64,000 nt of DNA from DATLMR01 sp035634255 (GTDB taxonomy: Bacteria > Acidobacteriota > Blastocatellia > UBA7656). Numbering within the stretch: position 1 is the first letter of the stretch; each line of letters begins with the position of its first letter. A program made the position numbers and the translations under genes. The DNA lies in NCBI GenBank assembly GCA_035634255.1, contig DASQDI010000043.1:1-64000 (forward strand). Direction: 5' to 3'. Below the pieces are notes generated by a model. That model saw only the letters and a list, made by a program, of their open reading frames with translations, searched no databases and was not told where the DNA came from. This document shows, one piece after another, positions 44,303-53,738 of this stretch.

Positions 44303-47257
44303 TCACTGCCAGCTCAACGCGGGCGCGAAATCCCGAGAGCCCGTGTAACGGATGATCGCGTCGAGCAGGTGCGTGGCATACGGATCGCGGCCATATTCGT
44401 CGAAGCGAAAAGTGGTAATGAAGAGCCTGCCCCGCCCGCTCCGGGCCTGGACGGCGAGCGCCGCGTTGTTGTTCAGCCAGCCGTAGAATATGCCCGACAG
44501 CACGTCCCTGTAATCCTCCGGGCGGACGCCCTGAATGATGTGGCGCGGGACCGCGGCCGCGGACTCGAAGCCTAACAATTTGGTGAAGCCAACTTCCTTG
44601 AAAGGGGCGGAGTCCGGCCTGATCCAGTTGAAGTTCGTGACCCAGTTCCCGTCCAGGTCCGAGCCCGCGCGCGGCGTGATTTTAATCGCAGAGCCTTCGG
44701 CGAGCGCGTCTTTCGAGTCCGCGAGGATGATCGCCCGCCCGCCGAGGTCGACGTGCCTTCTCACCTGCTCGTCGAGCCGGGTCGCGATGACCAGCACGCT
44801 CCCGGCGGCCCGCCTGAAATCGTCCGTCACGCTGTAGCCTTTCTCCGACAACGCCTGACCCAGGCGCGCGACGCCCCCCGCCTGCCCATTGTTCTGGTCG
44901 GGGCGGTAAAAGATGATGGGGCCGCTCGCGGCCCGCGCGGGCTCCGGGTAGACGAAGACCGTGTAGCTGTTGGCGGCGATCAGCGAATTATCGCGCCCGC
45001 GCACTTCGAGCGACACGCGGTCCGCGCGGGGCAGGTTTCCGCCCCCGGTCACGAACGAGATCGTTTGCAGGGGCTCGACGCTCGCGCGCCTGACCGGGCG
45101 GTCTATGGTGAACTCGCCGCGCGCGCCCGACTGCGTGGACCACGTCACGCGCGCGCCTTTCAACTCCCTGGCGGAATAGTGAGAGAGCAGCAGCTCCAGT
45201 TGCGCGCGCTCGCCGCTCGTGTAATTGCGCTTCGGGGCGCGGGCGATTATGAGGTCGGGCTGCTGGATGCGGCTTAAATCCGGCGCGTACACCTTCGGGT
45301 TCCGCCACATGTCCATCAGCCCGTTCACTTCCCAGTTGATGTCCGTGAATTCCGTGACGACGTACCCTTGAATCGACCCGTGGCGGCGGATCTCTTCGAT
45401 CTCATGCTTGAGCGAAGTGAACTGGTGCCACTGGGTCTGCTCGGCCAGCGCGTCGAAGTCGGCGAAGAGCTTGTCGAAGCCGTACTGCCTGAAGCGGTCG
45501 AGCACGCCCGCCGGCCGCGTGACCGCGCGGCCCGCGAAGTCTCGGTCGAACCACCACGGCAGAGTCTTCGGCAGCTTCGGCAACCCCCAGTTGCCGAACT
45601 CGGAGACGACGAGGGGCTCCTTGCCCGTGCGCTCGGCGTCCCCGTGCGGGCTGAAGTTCCACTTCGGCCGGGCGGCGAAATCGGCCACCCACTTATCGAA
45701 GGGCGCGTGCTCGTCGGGGATCGAATTGTAGCGGTGGTTGTCCTCGATGTCGGTCTTCAGGTGAAAATTATCGCAGCACGCGCTGTTGTCTACGATGAGC
45801 AGCCCGCGCCGGGCGGTGCTCTTCTTCGCGCGGTCGAAGGCCGCCCGCAGCCACCTGCGCGACTCTTCCTGCTGCTTGAGGTTCACCCCCCAGCCCTCGT
45901 TGATGATGCTGAGTATGACGACCGAAGGGTGGTTCCAGTCGCGCGCGACCATGCTGTTGAAGACCTTCTCCCCCCGCGCGGCGGCCTTCGGCGAGAAATG
46001 ATTGAAGTCGTTCCACGAAGGGACCTCGTACCAGACGAGCATCCCAAGTTCGTCGGCGACCTTCAGGTACATGGGGTCCGGCACCTTGATGTGGCAGCGG
46101 AGCAGGTTGATGCCGAGCCGGCGGGCCTTCGTCATCATGTCGCGCACGTACTCTTCCGAAGGGGGCGTGTAGATCGTGTCGGGGTAGAAGTCCTGATCGA
46201 GCGCCGAGATCATGTAGAACGGCTCCCCGTTCAGGTAGAACCCGCCGTCGCGCGCCTCGAAGGACCGGAAGCCGAAGCGCTCGGTGCGAACGTCTCCCGG
46301 CAGTCGCGCCTCCACCGTGTAAAGCGAAGGTCGGTCCAACCCCCACAGCCGCGGGCTTTCGATTCTCGCCTCGAACACTTCATAGTTGAGCGGCCCGGCC
46401 ACCCCCATCGGGAGGTCGTTTGAGCCGGGTCCGAATGCGGCGTCGCCGGTCTCGCCTCCTACTCGCCTCACCCTCACGGCCCTGCCGGAAAGGTCGAGCA
46501 CGCGGACCTGGAGCCCGTCGGCAGGTCTCGCCGTGGGGGCGAGCTGGCTGTTGGTCGCCACATGCACCGTCACGGTCCCATCGGTTTTAGGGGTCGCGCG
46601 CACATCGACTATGTAGAGCTTCGGCTTTATGTCGAGCCACACGGGCTGCCAGATGCCGCCCGTCTGCACGTACCAGTTCTGCTTGCCGTGGGGTATCTCT
46701 TTGTAAAGCATCTCGGGGAACCGGGCGCGATTCTCCTCTTCGTTCATGGGCGGGTCTATGACGCGGACAACCACGTCGTTCGAGCCCCGCTTCACCGCGC
46801 CCGTTATGTCGAACCTGAAAGGGGTGTAGCCGCCTTCGTGCGTGCCGACCGACCTGCCGTTGACGAAGACTTCGGAAAAATAATCGACCGCCTGAAAGCG
46901 AAGGATCGCGCGCCGCCCGCCCGAGAGGTCCGGGACTTCGATCTTCGCGCGGTACCACCCGACCCCCATAAAATCGCGCAGGTCCTCAAACTGGGCATTC
47001 CACGACAGCCCCACCCGCACGCCGCGCCAGCCTGAAGCCCTGCCCGCTTCGTCCAGGCTCATGGTCGCGGTCTTATCCGCGAGAAATTCCCACCCGCTGT
47101 CGAGCTTCGACGTTTGCGCCGACGCCCGGCCGGCGGCTGCGAGGGCGAAGAGTAAAAACAGAGCCAAGAACCGGAGGGTTTCTGAGCGCGCGTGCGTCGC
47201 GCGCGCAGGGCTCGGCTTAGTGATTTTATGAAGCAATGTTTTGATCACCTTCTGCAT
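44303..47257 (-). CDS. Glycoside hydrolase family 2 enzyme (beta-galactosidase-like)
   Basis: 984 residues with a signal peptide (hydrophobic stretch LRFLALFLLFALAAA, cut near ASAQ). N-terminal jelly-roll (about 55-210; HEGGYTPFRFDITG), an immunoglobulin-like domain, then a TIM barrel with VILSIINEGWG (acid/base Glu at about 454) and LVVSEFGNWG (nucleophile Glu at about 552). The last 300 residues are beta domains of unknown kind. GH2 enzymes remove beta-galactosyl, glucuronyl or mannosyl ends; with galK next door, beta-galactosidase is likely. The 44568-44593 segment repeats one in the permease gene. GAGG lies close before ATG 47257. Confidence 0.88.
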   Translation of the reverse strand: MQKVIKTLLHKITKPSPARATHARSETLRFLALFLLFALAAAGRASAQTSKLDSGWEFLADKTATMSLDEAGRASGWRGVRVGLSWNAQFEDLRDFMGVGWYRAKIEVPDLSGGRRAILRFQAVDYFSEVFVNGRSVGTHEGGYTPFRFDITGAVKRGSNDVVVRVIDPPMNEEENRARFPEMLYKEIPHGKQNWYVQTGGIWQPVWLDIKPKLYIVDVRATPKTDGTVTVHVATNSQLAPTARPADGLQVRVLDLSGRAVRVRRVGGETGDAAFGPGSNDLPMGVAGPLNYEVFEARIESPRLWGLDRPSLYTVEARLPGDVRTERFGFRSFEARDGGFYLNGEPFYMISALDQDFYPDTIYTPPSEEYVRDMMTKARRLGINLLRCHIKVPDPMYLKVADELGMLVWYEVPSWNDFNHFSPKAAARGEKVFNSMVARDWNHPSVVILSIINEGWGVNLKQQEESRRWLRAAFDRAKKSTARRGLLIVDNSACCDNFHLKTDIEDNHRYNSIPDEHAPFDKWVADFAARPKWNFSPHGDAERTGKEPLVVSEFGNWGLPKLPKTLPWWFDRDFAGRAVTRPAGVLDRFRQYGFDKLFADFDALAEQTQWHQFTSLKHEIEEIRRHGSIQGYVVTEFTDINWEVNGLMDMWRNPKVYAPDLSRIQQPDLIIARAPKRNYTSGERAQLELLLSHYSARELKGARVTWSTQSGARGEFTIDRPVRRASVEPLQTISFVTGGGNLPRADRVSLEVRGRDNSLIAANSYTVFVYPEPARAASGPIIFYRPDQNNGQAGGVARLGQALSEKGYSVTDDFRRAAGSVLVIATRLDEQVRRHVDLGGRAIILADSKDALAEGSAIKITPRAGSDLDGNWVTNFNWIRPDSAPFKEVGFTKLLGFESAAAVPRHIIQGVRPEDYRDVLSGIFYGWLNNNAALAVQARSGRGRLFITTFRFDEYGRDPYATHLLDAIIRYTGSRDFAPALSWQ

Positions 47258-47269
47258 GAGCCTCGATCT

Positions 47270-47956
47270 TTATTTTGCCGTCACGACCCGCACTGAATCC
47301 CAGTTATTCTCCGATGAGCCATAGCCGTAGAGCATGACATGAAAAGCGCGCGGCATATTCTTGATGGTCTTCTGCAATCCCGGCTGGCCGTTGAGCATGA
47401 AGATGAAATCGTCCCCGCGGCGAACGATGCCGAGCGTCGGGTTGGCGGCCTTGGTCGCGAGCTTGCGATTGTCCAGACGCTCGCCCCTCCCGTCGATGAT
47501 CGCCCACGCCTCGAACGTCCCTTCGCTAGTCAGCAGCCATTCGATCCGGTTGCGGCCCGACCCGTCGAAAAGGACCGTGATGATGGCGTTACCTATCGGC
47601 GCGCCGCGCTGCCCCGGCTCCGGCAACGCCGCCGAGACTTTGGACAGGGTGGCTTCGACTATGAAGCGGTCGCTCGTGAACATCGGCCTGCTGCGAACGC
47701 CGGACCGCGAGCCGCTCATGCCCCTCTGCCTCAACTGGCCCTCTTCCACTTTTGATTTGCCGCCGCCCCCGCCTTCGAAGGTGAAGCGCTCCCACTTGCT
47801 CTCGTCCAGAGTATCTCCGCCGAACTCATCGACCCACTCGTCAACGGCGGGCTGGCTCTGCGCCGGGGCGCCCGGCGACTGAGGCTGCTGCCGCGCGAAG
47901 GCGGCGCTCGAACAGACGAGCAACGCGAGGGTGAAGGCGCGTATAAAAATCGGCAT
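47270..47956 (-). CDS. Secreted lectin/glucanase-fold protein of unknown specificity
   Basis: 228 residues with AAGGGGAT before ATG 47956 and a signal peptide (MPIFIRAFTLALLVCSSAAF, cut after FA). VDEWVDEFGGDTLDESKWER opens a beta-rich domain of concanavalin A/laminin G-like shape, continuing with GAPIGNAIITVLFDGSGRN and ending FHVMLYGYGSSENNWDSVRV. No catalytic motif of GH16 is seen, so it may bind rather than cut sugars. It fits between the TPR protein and the GH2 gene in the operon. Confidence 0.65.
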   Translation of the reverse strand: MPIFIRAFTLALLVCSSAAFARQQPQSPGAPAQSQPAVDEWVDEFGGDTLDESKWERFTFEGGGGGKSKVEEGQLRQRGMSGSRSGVRSRPMFTSDRFIVEATLSKVSAALPEPGQRGAPIGNAIITVLFDGSGRNRIEWLLTSEGTFEAWAIIDGRGERLDNRKLATKAANPTLGIVRRGDDFIFMLNGQPGLQKTIKNMPRAFHVMLYGYGSSENNWDSVRVVTAK

Positions 47957-47969
47957 GATATCCCCTTAT

Positions 47970-49619
47970 TCAGAACCGCACGTTGGCGAGGCGTCGGGCG
48001 ATCTTGTCCCGCTCGGTGCGGGCCTTCGACTCCTTAGACTCGCCCAGCCGTTTGAAGGCCGCGAACTCGGCCTCCGCGTCGGCCTTCCGTTTCAGTCTCG
48101 TGTAGACGCGGCCCAGCTGGTAGTGCGCGTCCGCGAAATCCGGCTCCTCCGCCGTCACTCGCTCCAGGTGAGTCGCGGCCTCCTGAAGCCTGTTCAGGCG
48201 GAAGTAGAGTTTGCCGATGGCCACCCGCGCCGGTGCGAACGAGGGGTCGAGCGAGATGGCGCGCAGCAGGTGCTTTTCTGCGCGCGCGGGGTCGCCATCG
48301 GCCTCTTTCATGATCGCGTCGGCCACCAGGTAGTGCGCGGGGGCGAGCTTCTCGTCGAGCGCCAGCGCCCGCTCGTACAGGGTGAACGACTCGTGGAACC
48401 TCCCCTGCTCGGCGTACGCCATCCCGAGGTAAGCAATCGCCGGGGCGAAGTTCGGGTCGAGTTCGAGCGAGCGCGAGAAAGCTTTGGCCGCCTCGTCGGA
48501 CTTGTGCTCGGCCGAGTGGGCAACGCCGAGGGCGAAGTGGAGCCGGGCCGAGCGCGGGAATTCCTTGAGCGCCTCCTGCAACCTGATGACCGCCGCGGCC
48601 GGCGCCCGCGTGTCGGTCAGCAGCATGCCGTAGCGGAAGCGGTAGGCCTCGTTTTTCGGGTCGCGCTCGATTGCCAGCCGCATGGCGGGGATCGCGTTTT
48701 CGATGTGGCCGCTCGCCTCGTAGACTTCGGCGAGCGCGGCGTATATCGGCCCGGCCTCTATGCCGCGCGCCACCGCCGACTCAAGGGTCCGGCCGGCGAG
48801 CACTATTTCGCGGCGCGAGAGGTACGCGCGCGCGAGCAGGGTGATCGACTGGACGTTGTCGGGATCGGCTCCCAGAGCCGCTTTCAGCTCTTCTATCCCA
48901 TGCTCCATCAGCCCCGCTTCGACCAGAGCGCCGCCCAATTCCGCCCGGACGGCGGGGGCGACGGCCGCCCCGGACTTCGCCAGCTCCTGCGAGTACTCAC
49001 GGTAAATCGAGGCCGCGGAGTCGCGGTCATTCAGGCGGAGGGCCGTGACGAGGAGGGCGCGCGAAATCTCAGGGTCGGGCGCGATGGCCCGCGCGCGGGT
49101 GAAGAGGTCGCGGGCTTCGCGGAGCCGCTCGGCAGAGCCCTGAGAGAATCGAATCTGGGCGAGGTTGATGAGCGCGCTCGGCTGCCTGCCGTCGAGCCTC
49201 AGAGAGGCTTCGAATTCAGCCGCCGCCTGCTCGACGCGCCCGAGCTTGAGCAGGACCGCGCCGTAATTATTCCGAGACGCCGGGGACGCGGGCGCGCTGC
49301 GCACGGCCGAGGCGAAGTGCCGCTCCGCTTCCGCAAGGTCGCCCCCGCGGTCGGCGAGGATCCCGAGATAGGTGTGCGCCAGAACATCATCAGGCTTGAT
49401 GTTCAACGCGCGCTCGAAAGAGGCTCTCGCCGCGCCCATGTCGTTGCGCTCCAGAGCGGAGGCCCCCTCGGCGACGAGCGCGGCGGCCTTCTCCGCCCGC
49501 GCGTTTTTCTGCCCCGCGCCCGAACCGGTCTGGGCCCCGCTGCTCCGCGGGCAGACGGCGAGCGCGAGCACAAGGGTGGCGAGGCTGAGGCTTAAGGAAT
49601 CGCAGAGAAGGCGTTTCAT
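47970..49619 (-). CDS. Secreted TPR-repeat protein of the utilisation locus
   Basis: 549 residues. A signal peptide (MKRLLCDSLSLSLATLVLAL, cut near SGAQ) is followed by at least ten tetratricopeptide repeats through the rest of the protein, with the usual small residues at positions 8 and 20 (DVLAHTYLGILADRGGDLAE; FAPAIAYLGMAYAEQGRFHE). It faces the periplasm. In Acidobacteriota, secreted TPR proteins are often encoded beside TonB-dependent receptors, perhaps taking the place of SusD. The gap to the next gene is 13 bases, to the receptor gene 101. Confidence 0.8.
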   Translation of the reverse strand: MKRLLCDSLSLSLATLVLALAVCPRSSGAQTGSGAGQKNARAEKAAALVAEGASALERNDMGAARASFERALNIKPDDVLAHTYLGILADRGGDLAEAERHFASAVRSAPASPASRNNYGAVLLKLGRVEQAAAEFEASLRLDGRQPSALINLAQIRFSQGSAERLREARDLFTRARAIAPDPEISRALLVTALRLNDRDSAASIYREYSQELAKSGAAVAPAVRAELGGALVEAGLMEHGIEELKAALGADPDNVQSITLLARAYLSRREIVLAGRTLESAVARGIEAGPIYAALAEVYEASGHIENAIPAMRLAIERDPKNEAYRFRYGMLLTDTRAPAAAVIRLQEALKEFPRSARLHFALGVAHSAEHKSDEAAKAFSRSLELDPNFAPAIAYLGMAYAEQGRFHESFTLYERALALDEKLAPAHYLVADAIMKEADGDPARAEKHLLRAISLDPSFAPARVAIGKLYFRLNRLQEAATHLERVTAEEPDFADAHYQLGRVYTRLKRKADAEAEFAAFKRLGESKESKARTERDKIARRLANVRF

Positions 49620-49720
49620 GATTATGGCTTATGAAAGCTCGCGGGGGCGGCGCCTGATGCGCCTCGCGCGGAGCGGGCTCGCCCCCGCCCCCGCAAGCGT
49701 ACTCTCAATGACAGCCCGCC

Positions 49721-52700
49721 CTAGAATATTACCTTCAATCCGAGCTGAATTGAACGCGGTCTTGAGAGATCATTGTTAATGACGTTCGAGAACCCGAATA
49801 TATTCAGGTTCCTGAAGTCGGGGTCAGGGAAGAAGTAGCGCACCCGATTGAAGAGGTTGAAAAACTCCGCGCGGAATTCAACCGTTACCGTTTCGGTGAC
49901 TCGGGTCTTCTTCAAAATGCTCAGGTCTTCATTCCTGAAAGCCAGCAGGCGCGCGTCTTCGAGCACGGGCGGGGCGTCCCCGAAGAAGCGCAGAGGGTCG
50001 GCGTAGTACGCCCTGTAGGCGGCGCTCGTCACGTCCCCGGTCGGCGGGGCCTGGAAGTTCGGGGGGGCCGAGAAGGCCGCCGGGTTCAGGGCGAGGAACC
50101 TCAGCCCGTTAGGAGAGGTGCCGGGCAGCAGAGGCCGGCCCGTGAGGTTGAGCCGGAGGTTCCCCCCGAAACCGACCACGTCCAGAAAATCCCTGTTCTC
50201 CGACGTGAAGACGGTCACGGGCAGTCCCGACTGGTAGCGATGGATGCCGCCGATCTGCCAGCCCCCCACGACCCTGTCGACCCATCCGCCCTGATCGAGG
50301 AATCGCCTCCCCCTACCGAACGGCAGCTCGAAGATGTAGTTGAAGACCAGGACGTGCGGCGCGTTGTTGGCCGAGACGGTCTTGAGCGACCGGCGGTCAT
50401 AAGGATTCTGGAGCACCCCCCCGATGGGCGAGCCGCCGAAGAGGTCTTCGGCCGCGTTGGTCAGCAGCTTCGAGAAGGTGTAAGAGAAGCCGAACTGCAC
50501 GCCCTGCGCGAAGCGGCGGTCGAGCTTGACCTGCAAGGCGTTGTACCAGCTCTGGCCCTGGCTTTCGAGCAGGTTGTTGATGCGCCCGTACTGCGGGAAC
50601 GGGCGGAGCGACTCCGCCACGGTGCCGTTGAATCCGGCGAAGACCGCGTCCGGGCTCGAAGGCAGAGGCGCTCCGACGCTAGCCGCGTAGGCGCGCTCCT
50701 GCGGGGTAACGTCCCTGAGCGGCTTGACCAGCAGCGGGAAGCCGAGTTTCAGGGCGTCCAGCGGCAGGGCGTTCAGCCGCGTGAAGTTGGATTTGAGGCG
50801 CGTGCCTTTCGACCCGATGTAGCCGACCGACACCGCGAAGTTGGCGGCCAGCTCGCGCTGCACGTCGAGGCTCCACTGGGCCGTGCGGCCGGTCTTGAAG
50901 TTCGGGTCGAAGAAGTCGATGTCGGTCGCGCCGATGAACTGGCCGTTGGGGTCCGGCTCCGGCCGGTTCGGGAGGCTGTCGAGGAAGATGAGAGACTGCC
51001 TCCCCGCCGGGGTGCGCAGGGCGCCGGTGCTGTAGCCGAGCGTTCCTTCGGCTATGCTGTTCGACCCGTTGAAGCCGTAGAGCAGGGGCGCGTAGTAGAG
51101 CCCGAAGCCCCCGCGCACGACCGTGCGGTTGTCGAGCGAGTAAGCGAACCCGAATCGCGGGGATATGTTCGAGTAATCGGTCTCGATCAGGCCCTCGTTC
51201 TCCGCCTGAAGCCCGCCCTGACCGGCCGCCCCGACGATGGCTCCGGGCCGGTTGACCACGGGGTTGATGGCGTTCGGGTCGAAGCCGCGGAACCGGTCGA
51301 GGTATTCGGTGCGCGGGTACGGGATGTCGTAGCGTATGCCGAGGTTGAGCGTCAGCCTCGGCGTGACCTTGAAGTCGTCGTTGACGAAAAATCCGGGGGT
51401 GAAATACCGCCAGCCCGGATCGATGGACTTGAAGTTGACGAAAGAGAATTCCGTCGCGCCGGTGATGAGGCTCGCGATGGGCCAGCCGCCATCCGGGTCG
51501 CGGTCGGCGGCCGTCTGGTCGTGCCGGAAGTTGAACGTCCCGCCCGGATCGATCAACTGGTGCACGTTGAACTGCTGCCATTGCAAGTTCCCCCCGAACT
51601 TGAGCGTGTGCCTCCCCTTCACCCAGGTGACGAAATCGGAGAGCTGCAAACTGTTATCCGCCAGCCTGTCGGAGAAGAAAGTCGAGCCGATGTTCTGGTA
51701 AGAGCGAACGTCCCCCACGGGGTTCGCGGTGTCCCCGTAGCCGGGGAAGCCCACGCGCGGGAAGGCCGCGTTCTGAGTCGCGAGGGGGTTCAGGCCCAGC
51801 TCGGCCGCGGGGTCGAACCCTTCGGTGAAGTTTCTGTTGGTCACCAGGATGCGGCTCACGCCCGCGTTGAAGTGGTTGAGTAAGGTCGGGCTGAAGCTGA
51901 AGTCATGTTGCAGGCGCACGTAGTGAGAGCGGAACGCCTGGTCCCATACGTCCTGCGTGACGAAAGGCTCCGGGAACCGCGTGAACCCTCCCTTGATGCC
52001 CTCCTGCTTGCGGAACGAGTAGCTCACGTTGAGCCTCTGGTTGTCGGTGATCACCTGATCGATCTTCGTGACATAGCTGTTCATGTCTATCGGGTTGGTG
52101 CTGTTGGAGACGTAGTTGCGGAAGACTCCGGGCCGGGTCGGCTCCGGGAACCTCTGAAGGATCGCGAGGCCCACGCGGTCTATTATCGCGCCGCCCCTGT
52201 AGAGGTCGAGCCGGTTGTTGGGGATCGCGGTCCTCGTGGCCGGGCTCTCGGTGGGGTCGTAAATCTGGACCCCGCGGCCGAACTGTTGGATCACGGCCGG
52301 GTCGGTCAGCAGCTCCGAGAAATCGCCGGTGCGCATCCTGAGGGTGGGGACGCTCAGCTCTCGGGTCTCGCCGAGGGTGAAGCGGTAGCCCTCGTAGTTG
52401 AAGAAGAAGAAGGTGCGGTTCCGCCCGTCATAGAGCTTCGGGATGTAGACCGGCCCGCCGATGCTCGCCCCGAAATTGTTCTGCCGGTCGAGGTCCTTGC
52501 GCGCCACTTCGGGGTCGGTCTGCGCGTTCTTGAAGAAGCTGTTCGCATTCAGAGCCTCGTTGCGGAAGTAGTCGTAGAGCTCGCCGTGGAGCTCGTTGGT
52601 GCCGGACTTGATGGTGAAGTTGACGATGCCGCCGGTCGAGTTGCCGAACTCGGCCGAGTACGTGCTGGTGCTCAGGGTGAACTCCTGAAAGGCGTTCGGG

Positions 52701-53353
52701 CCGGGGGCGACTTCCGTGAAGAAGGTGCCGTTCTGGGCGCGCCGCGTGCTCGCGCCGTCGATCAGTATCTCGGTGCCGAGCCCCTGCCCGCCGCTGACCC
52801 TGAAGTTCGAAGCGTCCGTGCCGCGCCCCGTGGACCCGGTGCCGGCGGTGACGTTGCTGTCGAGGAAGATGAAGGAGAGGGGCGTGCGGCCCGCGGTCTC
52901 CGCGCTCACCGAGAGGGGCAGTTCTCGGACCTGCCTCTCGGTGATGTTGGTCTGCCGCACGGCGCTCTCGACCTGAATCACGGGAGCGTCGCTCGTGACG
53001 GTGACCACGTCGCTCACGTTGCCCACTTCGAGCGTCACGTCGGCCCGGCGCGTCACCTGCACCGCCACTTGAATGTTTTCGAATGTCGAGGACTTGAACC
53101 CCTGCCCCTCGACCGTGAGCTTGTAAGGCCCCGCTTTCAACTCCGCGAGGGTGTAGTTGCCTTCGTCGTTTGAGACTGTCTCGCGCACCTCACCCGTGTC
53201 CAGGTTGGTGGCGGTTACCTTAACTCCTGATACGGCCGCCCCGCTCGGGTCCGTAACAGTTCCGGTGATCGAGCCCCTGTCGCTCTGCGCGGACGCGGGC
53301 AACGCCGGAATGAGAATCAATAACGCGAGCGCAAGAAACATCCTGGTCTTCAT
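49721..53353 (-). CDS. TonB-dependent receptor with carboxypeptidase-regulatory N-terminal domain
   Basis: 1210 residues from ATG 53353; GGAGGG lies about five bases before, and the signal peptide (MKTRMFLALALLILIPALPA, cut after SAQ) begins there. Residues about 27-105 are a carboxypeptidase-regulatory domain (SITGTVTDPSGAAVSGVKVT). The plug domain (about 120-250; REL PLS, then STGGIVNFTIKSGTNELHGE) leads into a long beta-barrel ending SIQLGLKVIF with the terminal Phe needed for outer-membrane insertion. No SusD partner is near. It should import an oligosaccharide using TonB energy. Its promoter and operator are at 53562-53622. First gene of the operon. Confidence 0.92.
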   Translation of the reverse strand: MKTRMFLALALLILIPALPASAQSDRGSITGTVTDPSGAAVSGVKVTATNLDTGEVRETVSNDEGNYTLAELKAGPYKLTVEGQGFKSSTFENIQVAVQVTRRADVTLEVGNVSDVVTVTSDAPVIQVESAVRQTNITERQVRELPLSVSAETAGRTPLSFIFLDSNVTAGTGSTGRGTDASNFRVSGGQGLGTEILIDGASTRRAQNGTFFTEVAPGPNAFQEFTLSTSTYSAEFGNSTGGIVNFTIKSGTNELHGELYDYFRNEALNANSFFKNAQTDPEVARKDLDRQNNFGASIGGPVYIPKLYDGRNRTFFFFNYEGYRFTLGETRELSVPTLRMRTGDFSELLTDPAVIQQFGRGVQIYDPTESPATRTAIPNNRLDLYRGGAIIDRVGLAILQRFPEPTRPGVFRNYVSNSTNPIDMNSYVTKIDQVITDNQRLNVSYSFRKQEGIKGGFTRFPEPFVTQDVWDQAFRSHYVRLQHDFSFSPTLLNHFNAGVSRILVTNRNFTEGFDPAAELGLNPLATQNAAFPRVGFPGYGDTANPVGDVRSYQNIGSTFFSDRLADNSLQLSDFVTWVKGRHTLKFGGNLQWQQFNVHQLIDPGGTFNFRHDQTAADRDPDGGWPIASLITGATEFSFVNFKSIDPGWRYFTPGFFVNDDFKVTPRLTLNLGIRYDIPYPRTEYLDRFRGFDPNAINPVVNRPGAIVGAAGQGGLQAENEGLIETDYSNISPRFGFAYSLDNRTVVRGGFGLYYAPLLYGFNGSNSIAEGTLGYSTGALRTPAGRQSLIFLDSLPNRPEPDPNGQFIGATDIDFFDPNFKTGRTAQWSLDVQRELAANFAVSVGYIGSKGTRLKSNFTRLNALPLDALKLGFPLLVKPLRDVTPQERAYAASVGAPLPSSPDAVFAGFNGTVAESLRPFPQYGRINNLLESQGQSWYNALQVKLDRRFAQGVQFGFSYTFSKLLTNAAEDLFGGSPIGGVLQNPYDRRSLKTVSANNAPHVLVFNYIFELPFGRGRRFLDQGGWVDRVVGGWQIGGIHRYQSGLPVTVFTSENRDFLDVVGFGGNLRLNLTGRPLLPGTSPNGLRFLALNPAAFSAPPNFQAPPTGDVTSAAYRAYYADPLRFFGDAPPVLEDARLLAFRNEDLSILKKTRVTETVTVEFRAEFFNLFNRVRYFFPDPDFRNLNIFGFSNVINNDLSRPRSIQLGLKVIF

Positions 53354-53404
53354 CGCTCCCTCCAAGTCTGATTGCAAGCCGGAAATTTTTTACAGTGGTA
53401 GCGG

Positions 53405-53412
53405 AAACGCTG
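53405..53412 (-). promoter_or_regulatory. Possible second LacI-type half-match operator
   Basis: AAACGCTG (plus strand) matches the LacI-family core AANCGNTT in seven of eight positions. It lies in the leader, about 50 bases before the receptor's start codon. Confidence 0.25.
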
Positions 53413-53561
53413 GTGCGTTAACGAGAGATGCATAATGGCCGCCTGAATACAAACCCGTATCTTGTCGCCTACTGTCACGGCGACTCACCCTATCTCCGGT
53501 GAGCCCACTTTTCTCAGGAGATGGTCTTTAAAGCGTCCACGGCTTCGGAAAGGTTTTGGTT

Positions 53562-53569
53562 AAGCGGTT
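53562..53569 (-). promoter_or_regulatory. LacI-type operator core in the receptor leader
   Basis: AAGCGGTT (plus strand) fits the LacI-family core AANCGNTT exactly, with a TTA on each side. It is roughly 17-24 bases downstream of the transcription start predicted from the promoter at 53593-53622, where a bound repressor would block elongation. Confidence 0.55.
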
Positions 53570-53592
53570 ACGTAAATCGAAAGACGTTTTTG

Positions 53593-53622
53593 TGTATAGC
53601 ACGAGGGCATTTTTGATGTCAA
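53593..53622 (-). promoter_or_regulatory. Sigma-70 promoter of the sugar-utilisation operon
   Basis: On the minus strand, TTGACA (53622-53617) is followed by 18 bases and TATACA (53598-53593). The -35 box is perfect and the -10 box matches five of six. It stands about 240 bases before the receptor's ATG. Confidence 0.7.
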
Positions 53623-53674
53623 CAAGTATTTGGACCGCGACGATCAGCGGTCGAGGTGATGGGGGCCCGGAGCC

Positions 53675-53721
53675 GCATGATTGGAGAGGGCGGCCGCGAC
53701 CGCCGTCCTCTCCAATCATGC
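53675..53721. terminator. Perfect 15-bp inverted repeat after the DUF937-like gene
   Basis: The arms (53675-53689 and 53707-53721) match fully around a GC-rich 17-base loop. It lies 18 bases after the minus-strand stop at 53739 and separates that gene from the operon promoter. No T run follows on either side. Confidence 0.5.
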
Positions 53722-53738
53722 TGAAACAGGTCCGGGGC

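Noticed and set aside
50240..51883. Long plus-strand open frame opposite the TonB receptor
   Set aside because: Shadow of the barrel-coding sequence; composition Glu/Arg/Val-rich without family signs.
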